The notes below the pieces were generated by a model. The model was not told where the DNA came from, searched no databases, and saw nothing but the letters and a program-made list of their open reading frames with translations. 64,000 nt of DNA from Panicum virgatum (Eukaryota > Streptophyta > Magnoliopsida > Poales > Poaceae), in NCBI RefSeq assembly GCF_016808335.1, contig NC_053150.1, positions 24,386,538 to 24,450,537 on the forward strand. Reading direction: 5' to 3'. The translations under genes and the position numbers were made by a program. Positions 57,801-64,000 of this stretch are shown here, piece after piece (the stretch's first letter is position 1; each line of letters begins with the position of its first letter).

Positions 57801-59266
57801 GTTTCCTGGGTGAAGCGTGAGACATCTTCCTCAAGAATGGACTGAGTTAGCTCTTCTTGGCTGATGTTCACTGCGTCCTGCAATGGGTCTTGCTCTGGCC
57901 TAGCCTCAGCTATGGTGTTGCAGGAGCGAACCAGGCTGACCGGGAATTTCTCTTTGTCAACCTTGACCTCGAGCGTTGCTCGGTCTCCATTTGGGTTGAC
58001 AAGGGGCTCTATTGGCTGACCAATCAAGACAAACTCTTCACCTTCTGGGACATCGAAGATGTGGAAGTCCAGGAAAACCTTGTTACGTCCCATCTTTAGG
58101 GGCATAGCATGGAGAATTCCCTTACTTTCCATGATCTGGCCGTCGATCCACTTCAGGTGCTTACACGAGAAGGTCAGGGGCTCAGATGAAATGTGATCTG
58201 CCAAGGTTTTGGACATCACGTTCACCCCGACCTTCGGGTCGTAAAAAGTTTCTTGTGGTCTAGCATCCCCAATAGTGTAGAGGAGTCCTCTAGGATTACA
58301 GTAGATCCGAATGATGCTACTGCTGGCCTCGGCTTCCTCTGTCCATTCCTTACTTATAATCGCAGAAAGACCCTCTATCTGCGATGAAACTTTGGGAATG
58401 AACGCCTCAGATCTTGTGCAAATACACTTATGTTCCTTCGGCATGCTTGCAGCATTATCGAGTTCCAAATACTCTTCCTCTGTGAAGAGGTCGGGTACGA
58501 ACATAGGCATATCTTCGATGAAGGGCTCATGATTTGTGGACTTTGGTGGTTCGGTTATTTCCACTATGTGTGGTGGAGGTGGAGAGGAAGTGGCTGAGAG
58601 GATTCGAAGTTGCTGTGTCTCGCTGCGCTGTTCTAAAGGCTCTAGTGGATCGTCATAGATACCGGTGTAGTCAATGCTGTTCAGAACCTTCTCTAGGAGA
58701 GTTCTGACTTCAGCTACTGTCCTATACATGACGGATCCCTCGAAAGCCACATTCATAAAATGTGCACTTTCCGGTTTAAGGCCATAGAAGAAGTGATTCA
58801 TCGCCTTGCTCGAATATACTAAATGCATGAATCTAGCCAAGGCTACTCCAAGTGATTCATCGCCTTGCTCGAATGAGATCAGTTGTTCCCGATGGGCAAT
58901 CACTTTGGAGATAGGATAGAAGAACAAGCAAAATTCATCCTTCAGCTGTATCCAGTCTCCTCCAACTCTCCTTGCCGTCCGATTGTACCAGAACTTGGCT
59001 TCCCCCGTCAGAGAGAACGGGAATAGCTTCCACCGTAAGGTGTTTTGGGACATACCGGGTATAATCAAAAGAGAGCAATTCTCTTCAAAGATTTGCAAGT
59101 GAGCATAAGGGCACTCGTCCTTCTTACCAGAGAAGGATTGTGCGTGAACCATGGCTACGAGACTGGGACGGATCTCGTAACCATCGGATAGGATGGGGTG
59201 GCAAGATGGTGGCGGTTCCAAATACTCGCGAGATGGAACTGCCGGATAACTAGGGGAAAACTCCAT
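54857..59266 (-). pseudogene. Gag-pol polyprotein, one continuous frame with four internal stops
   Basis: From ATG 59266 the frame covers gag (SFSGKKDECPYAHLQIFEE ... FWYNRTARRV), a protease-like part, RT (WRMCIDYRMLNKATWKDHFP; MSFGLCNAPASFQRCM), RNase H (FEIMCDASDYAVGAVLGQ) and integrase (HSSPYGGHYGAFRTHAKVW; SDGGSHF; GQTETSNKQIKNIL) to 54857, with no frameshift. Stops are at 57227-57229, 57101-57103, 56846-56848 and 56315-56317 (TAG, TGA, TGA, TGA). Each is explained by C to T in CAG or CGA. The RT active site reads FMDN instead of FMDD. In life gag builds particles and pol copies and inserts the element. Confidence 0.95.
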
Positions 59267-59322
59267 GTGGATGGATGGAAAATCATACGGCTGATTAGCT
59301 CTAAGCCTAGTGTTACTACTGT

Positions 59323-59340
59323 TCCCCGGCAATGGCGCCA
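59323..59340 (-). other. Primer binding site
   Basis: The minus strand reads TGGCGCCATTGCCGGGGA, seven bases inside the 5' LTR. This is the usual form for Athila-type elements. Confidence 0.85.
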
Positions 59341-59347
59341 GAAAGCT

Positions 59348-60463
59348 TGTTGGCACTCCTTAGCCTAACGAATTACTCCACAAGCACGCAGAGACCGATT
59401 GTAGCTTTCACCAGGGAGTACACCTGGGATATCGAATCCAAGGAATGGTAAAGCTTTGACCAAACCTAGAGATCGTCAACCGGACACAACCAGCGAGAAG
59501 AAGATAAGGGAAGAGATCCTAACTCTAGATAACCTACTACTCTGACTAGTTAACGAGCTAACTACTGACTCAATATGCTTCGGCGGCTAGAAGAGGAAGG
59601 ACTTCAGAAAGAGATGAGAGGGGAGTCCAACGGCAACCTGCACTACTGCTATGAAAACACCCAAATGTGGTGGACTACAAAGGACGGATAGGGCTATCAC
59701 CACCTACCGACAACCACAACGGTTCCGTGGGGTGGAACACAACCTAAGGTAACTACCAAGCCTGGGATATCGAGCTCACAGCTCTATTTATACTACTCTG
59801 AAGTCCGTAATGGGCTGAGCGTCAGTTGCATGCAGGTAAGTTCATTGAGCTTGTCTTCCACGCCAAGGGAGAACAACAGGGGCTGCCAGGTGGGGCCGGC
59901 CTGGGAATGTGGCCGCGTGGCCACCGCCTTTGTAGGGACGCTCTAGATCTTCTCCTAAAGTCAGTAGAAGTTGTGTGGCTTCAACGGTGACGGTTAGGGG
60001 CCAGCCGGCCTCTCCTAGGCCGGCCGGCTTGGCTCTGGCTCGGCTCTGGCTCCTGTTGCACCGGGCTATCTAGGCCCACATTGCTTCACAAGTTGAATTG
60101 GGCTCTAGTTTCTCGGGTTGTCACTGGATTTGACCTCAACTCTACTTGGTTCAAGCCTTTCGGCCTTATCTTGTGAATTTTGTCAAACCCACCTTGGTGT
60201 GACTTGATCTTGGGCTCAGGTCACTCTCCACGAAGTCTCATGGCAAAGTGTGGCAAGGGTAGGCCGGCCGGCCTGGCTTAGGCCGGCCGGCATCAGAATC
60301 ACCCCAATCTGGCTCATTTTTGCACATGTTGATCCTGGATTCAAATAATCACCAAAACTTGTGAAACTTGTTAATGTTAGTAAAAATTATAGTAATATGA
60401 TTCCAAAAGCATGAAATACGAAGGAATGTTGGCGGTAAAAATCATCGAAATCGACCGCCAACA
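59348..60463 (-). mobile_element. Athila-like 5' LTR (1116 bp)
   Basis: Minus strand TGTTGGCGGT...GTGCCAACA. A TATA-like GTATAAATAG reads on the minus strand at 59793-59784. GC palindrome pairs lie at 59999-60010/60018-60029 and 60262-60273/60281-60292. The stem TGTTGGCGGT/ACCGCCAACA is at 60427-60436 and 60454-60463. Confidence 0.94.
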
Positions 60464-60468
60464 GTGAC

Positions 60469-61829
60469 ACCGAAAAAATTGGGTTGCAATAGGATGAATT
60501 CTCTATTGCAAAGAATGGTGTTGCTGCCATAGTTTGTAGCTCGCCATATGTCTATTCTGCCATGCTCATATATTTGTAGCAGCAATAATTTAAAACATTA
60601 AAATACAGGATCATATAATAATTATGCATTTATAATTCATGAAACAACATTCAACCATTCACTGATAAATTCCATGACACACGATCAGTACTGAAATACT
60701 AATAAGTTTTCAACAGGACAGTATTTGAACACATAGTAGGGTGACTTCAAGACGATCCCATCACTTGATCAGCAAAGGGTGACTTCAAGAAGGTCCCATC
60801 ACCTGATTGCTCCATACGAGTTGGCTTAGTCTCCTGAAATGAATGAATAACATTTTTAAGCATCAAATAATCTGTAATATTGGAAATGGTGCAACAACAG
60901 CATGTAGCAAACCAAAGTTTCATTGCGAATCATAAAATTATCAGAATGACAACAAATAATTAACACAACTATAAACACTTTGACAGCTGATACAGAAACA
61001 TTCACAGTAGGTAGAGGAGTTACAAAAATTTCACCTGCTGTCTTTTTGGCATTTTGTCGTCTCCTATTTGCAGCTTTATCCAGTAGCTATTGTGATGAAA
61101 TGTATGCCGCGAGCGGGACGGAATGTGCTTCATTATTGTTACCAGCTTTACTACTTCTTATAGTGCGAATGCTAGCTGCCCTTGTTTTAGCACCGACTTC
61201 AGATTGCTCTTGGTGGCTTTGAGGCTTCTCCTGGGAACAAAAAATTTGGAAGGAAAAAATTAGGCACGATTTTGTTCAGTATCTGATGATAGAAGTAAGT
61301 AGTTGTCAATTCACGAACAACCTGACTAGAAGGGAGCACATTCGTTGAGTTTGTCTGTACTTCTTCAGTACTCATGTTTGATGCAGCCGCCACCACCTCT
61401 GCAGATGCAGTGACATTGTTGTTTGGCTGGACAGATGTTGGCAGGACAATCTATGAAAGGATACAGACATTTAGATATAGAACCTAAGGAAAGAAAGTCA
61501 TTCAATAACAAGCTTGACTTGTACCTGCTGAAATGGTGCCTGTCCATTTGCTGCTTGCATCATTGATAGGAACATTTGCCTAAGCTCTTCTTTATCAGCC
61601 TCCCTTGCCTTGTTAATTTCTTCAATTTGTCGTGCATGTTCTCTCCTTTCGGCTTCCCTGTCAGCTTCCCATGTTGACAATTGTTGTTGAAGCTGCCCAA
61701 ATGATTCCATGAGCTCGATGTGTTCCTGATGCTGTTGCTCCTCCCTACGAATTTGTTCCTGGCGATCCGCATTCAACAGCTGCCTTCTAGTTGGGTTTTT
61801 TGCCAGGTACCCATTGCCATGCAACTCCT
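60469..61829 (-). pseudogene. CACTA-encoded coiled-coil protein fragments (transposase-associated)
   Basis: The clearest frame is minus 61829-61540. It runs from LHGNGYLAKNPTRRQLLNAD through a long charged helix (QIRREEQQHQEHIELMESFG, then WEADREAERREHARQIEEIN) to MFLSMMQAANGQAPFQQ. A further basic stretch is at 61230-60970 (KTRAASIRTIRSSKAGNNN ... ANRRRQNAKKTAGE) with a stop inside. The pattern is like the C-terminal part of plant CACTA accessory or transposase ORFs. The solo LTR at 61830 cuts its 5' side. Assignment is by context and composition. Confidence 0.55.
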
Positions 61830-63637
61830 TGAAAGGCCCTTGTTTGGTTTTGGTAATTGAGTGACAACTTAGGTGGACTAATAAGTATTTATGTTGAGAT
61901 ACACAGGTGATTAGTCCACACAAAGACACTAGTATGAGCAACATGTGCCATGGAGGAGAAATGGCTAAGTGTTGAAGCTATGCTCATATAGTGTGATGAA
62001 GGAACTCATTGCATATGAGACATAACATGGAGTCATGTGACCAAAGTAGAGAAGATCAAGACAAGGCTTGGATTGATGGACCGGTTGCAATGTTGAAGGG
62101 CAAGTCAAGGCTTTGAAGCGAGAGACCGCGAGGCGGTGAAGCTTGAGCAAGACTTAGCACCGATGGACCGAGGCGACGGTGAAGAGCGAGCAAGGTCAAG
62201 ATCGATGGACCAAAGAGGTCTTGTGATGATATGGAGTGGATCATATCATTCAAGGAAGATCAAGCCAAGTGTTGACTCATGATGATGATCAAAAGGCTTG
62301 ATGGAGATTGGTGCTTGTGTGGCGTCAGCATTTGGGAAGATGAAATGGAAAAGGTATGACTTGTAGGGCATTTCATTTCACCAGTCAAAGGTTGTGCAAA
62401 GAAGTGCATGACCGAATTTATGATTGATGGCCGTACTATCAAGAGGGGCAAACTTGTTTGCATATCGGTCGTTTAGTGCCACTTGAGCGATCTAACATTG
62501 CGATGTTGCTAGGATCGAGTGGCGTGGTGAGATCAAGTGAAAATCCTTTGAAAATGATTGTGAAAATGCTAACATACATGCACTTGGTGTTATTCACTTG
62601 GTGTTGTTGGCACATTTGCAAAGAAGAAGGTGTTGGAGTTGATGTTGATCAACTTGGGGAAGCAAGAAAGGTTTTTCGGTGTTCTCCGGAAACTAGGTTG
62701 GCTCTTGGGGTAGAATACTACTTTGATCCATTGTGTTTTGGATCAAATATTCAGTTGGGTTGCGTAGCCCTCTAAATAAGCTTTCCATAGAGTCCAAGAT
62801 CACCTAATTTGGACATCGGAGCTAAGAGTTATGAGCGTTTTACCGTGGTACGCTTTTGCTGGAAATGTACCTACGGACTTGAGGGAGACGCGAAGAGCAA
62901 CAAGTAGTCTGGCTGGATCATGTGCTAGAGCTCGGTATGAGCACTCCATGTGGGAGAGTGTGACTTGAGAGTCGCCACTAGCAAGAGGATCGGCGGCAAC
63001 CTTGGAGCTTGTCTCAACGGGGATTAGCTTGGTGGCAACCAAGTGAACCTCGGGATAAAAATCACCGTGTCAACTTTGTCTACTCTTCGCGGTGGTTTGC
63101 ATTCTCCAAATCACAAGCCTTGTATTTACATTCATATATATCTTGTGCTTGTGTAGTTGCTCTTGTAATTAGTTAGTTTGCTAGTTTCCTTCCTTGTGTG
63201 ACATAGAAGTAGCACTCTTGCGTGACTAATTGGCTTGAGTAGCCTTGTTAGTCACTTTGCTTAGTTTGTGTACCTAAGTTAGATTGAGCCTTTGGATTTG
63301 GCTTGTGTAGCCTTCTCCATTGTGCATCTAGTGAGCTTAGGTTGGCTTTGTGCTTTTGCTCATTAGAATTGTGTAGGAGCTCCCCCGGTGTGTGAAGTAC
63401 TAGTTGCATAGGCTTGTGTGACCTTGCAAACTAGAATTGTGTAGGTGAGCTCTACCTTGCCCAGCACCTTAGTTACTCCATTAGGATCCTTTTGTAAGGT
63501 GCAAGTTTTAGATAGAGGGGTGTAGTCTTGGCTAGACCGATTAGTTTAATTTCGCATTTGTTTTGGTTAGCCGGCAACGTTTTAAGTTTTAGAAAGGACT
63601 ATTCACCCCCCCTCTAGTCCACCATCTCGACCCTACA
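61830..63637. mobile_element. Solo LTR (1808 bp) with TSD CTCCT
   Basis: CTCCT flanks at 61825-61829 and 63638-63642. The LTR runs TGAAAGGCCCTTG ... CTCGACCCTACA. The pyrimidine-rich end (TATTCACCCCCCCTCTAGTC-like) resembles large copia LTRs of grasses. Internal sequence is absent, so it arose by LTR-LTR recombination. It splits the CACTA coding frame. Confidence 0.93.
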
Positions 63638-63689
63638 CTCCTCCCTATATTGTTTTAAGAATTTGCCTTCACCTAAGAGTCTTATCTGG

Positions 63690-64000
63690 GTGACAGAACT
63701 TGATAGTCCTGTTTCACCATCCCCTACACAGACTTCAGATATTAAAGGGAAAGGACCCCACATTATTGATCATGATTCTCCAAGTACTCAACTTGAATAG
63801 CTACACCACAAGATGGTCTCATCTTTTGATCCTTGGTCCAAATCCCTGCTGGAAAAAGCACAGAAAATAACCTTTTAGAGATCCTAGAAGATCCAACCAT
63901 CAGGCGAAGTAAGAGAATGGCAAATCAAAGGAATGGGTTCAGAGACCCTCTTTGCACTAGAAAGGATTGTCTTGGCTGTACTGTCACTCCACCAACCCTC
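63690..64000 (+). pseudogene. LINE ORF1-like C-terminal segment at the window edge
   Basis: A broken plus-strand frame reads DSPVSPSPTQTSDIKGKGP and later PTIRRSKRMANQRNGF with CTRKDCLGCTVTPPTL. The RRS-R/K-basic stretch plus a C-x4-C-x2-C cluster resembles the end of grass LINE ORF1 proteins. A stop or frame break lies between the two parts. Confidence 0.45.

Larger units (their letters stand above)
51112..60463 (-). mobile_element. Full-length Athila-like Ty3/gypsy element, TSD GTGAC
   Basis: GTGAC flanks at 51107-51111 and 60464-60468. On the minus strand the 5' LTR is 60463-59348, gag-pol is 59266-54857, the extra ORF is 54480-53620, and the 3' LTR is 52115-51112. The primer binding site TGGCGCCATTGCCGGGGA is 59340-59323, and the polypurine tract GTGTGGGGGTG (minus strand) abuts 52115. 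It lies inside the CACTA element. Confidence 0.97.
50339..64000. mobile_element. CACTA transposon (left end), with two retroelements inside
   Basis: CACTACTAGATTTGGCCCC starts immediately after RT codons, giving the exact left terminus. CAA (50336-50338) would be the 3-bp target repeat. CACTA-owned DNA is 50339-51111, 60469-61829 and 63643 onward. It has subterminal repeats at the left and transposase-associated coding DNA on the minus strand at the right. The right terminus is beyond the window. Confidence 0.75.

Overview
The window is plant nuclear DNA, almost certainly from a grass (Poaceae). Genes are sparse and split by GT-AG introns. The rest is dominated by nested grass-type transposable elements and includes a piece of chloroplast DNA in grass gene order (psbK, psbI, trnS-GCU). 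Nothing bacterial or viral is present. All calls come from reading the sequence; no database was searched.

Left part (1-14.6 kb): the 3' end of a decayed Ty1/copia element is followed by a LINE on the minus strand (1442-6888) flanked by a 19-bp target duplication. Then come twelve downstream exons of a class II formin (7924-14108, plus strand), each bounded by GT-AG. The formin tail carries an in-frame 87-bp repeat expansion and a homopolymer frameshift.

Middle (14.6-34.7 kb): AT-rich DNA is followed by the 3' half of an Athila-like Ty3/gypsy element with its 3' LTR (17395-22386). This LTR lies 53 bp beyond the stop codon of an orphan coiled-coil exon. Next is a three-exon, catalytically degenerate SnRK1-like kinase fragment (minus strand). 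Its first intron holds a complete Cassandra TRIM (24223-25651, TSD CTCGG) and a 355-bp foldback MITE. A raffinose-synthase-like pseudogene (30437-32040) has lost the segment that normally carries the catalytic nucleophile. A short LINE derivative and CACTA-like repeats follow.

Right part (34.7-64 kb): a nuclear plastid insert carries its own LINE insertion (16-bp TSD). It adjoins a Tat-like gypsy element (LTR at 36567) that has a gag-like ORF, a 120-bp tandem array and an antisense ORF. A long-LTR gypsy element (42630) sits inside that. A CACTA transposon (50339) sits inside the long-LTR element's pol. Inside the CACTA are a full-length Athila-like element (51112-60463, TSD GTGAC) and a solo LTR (61830-63637, TSD CTCCT). 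This is a four-level nest whose insertion order can be read directly.

The most unusual signals are shared by the two Athila-like elements. Both have an extra ORF after pol that ends in the same coiled-coil/basic signature. Both carry paired GC-rich palindromes at matching places, with different sequence but preserved palindromy. Both LTRs begin with a stem-loop that has compensatory changes. The five internal stops in the full-length copy are all explicable as C-to-T changes in CG or CHG context.
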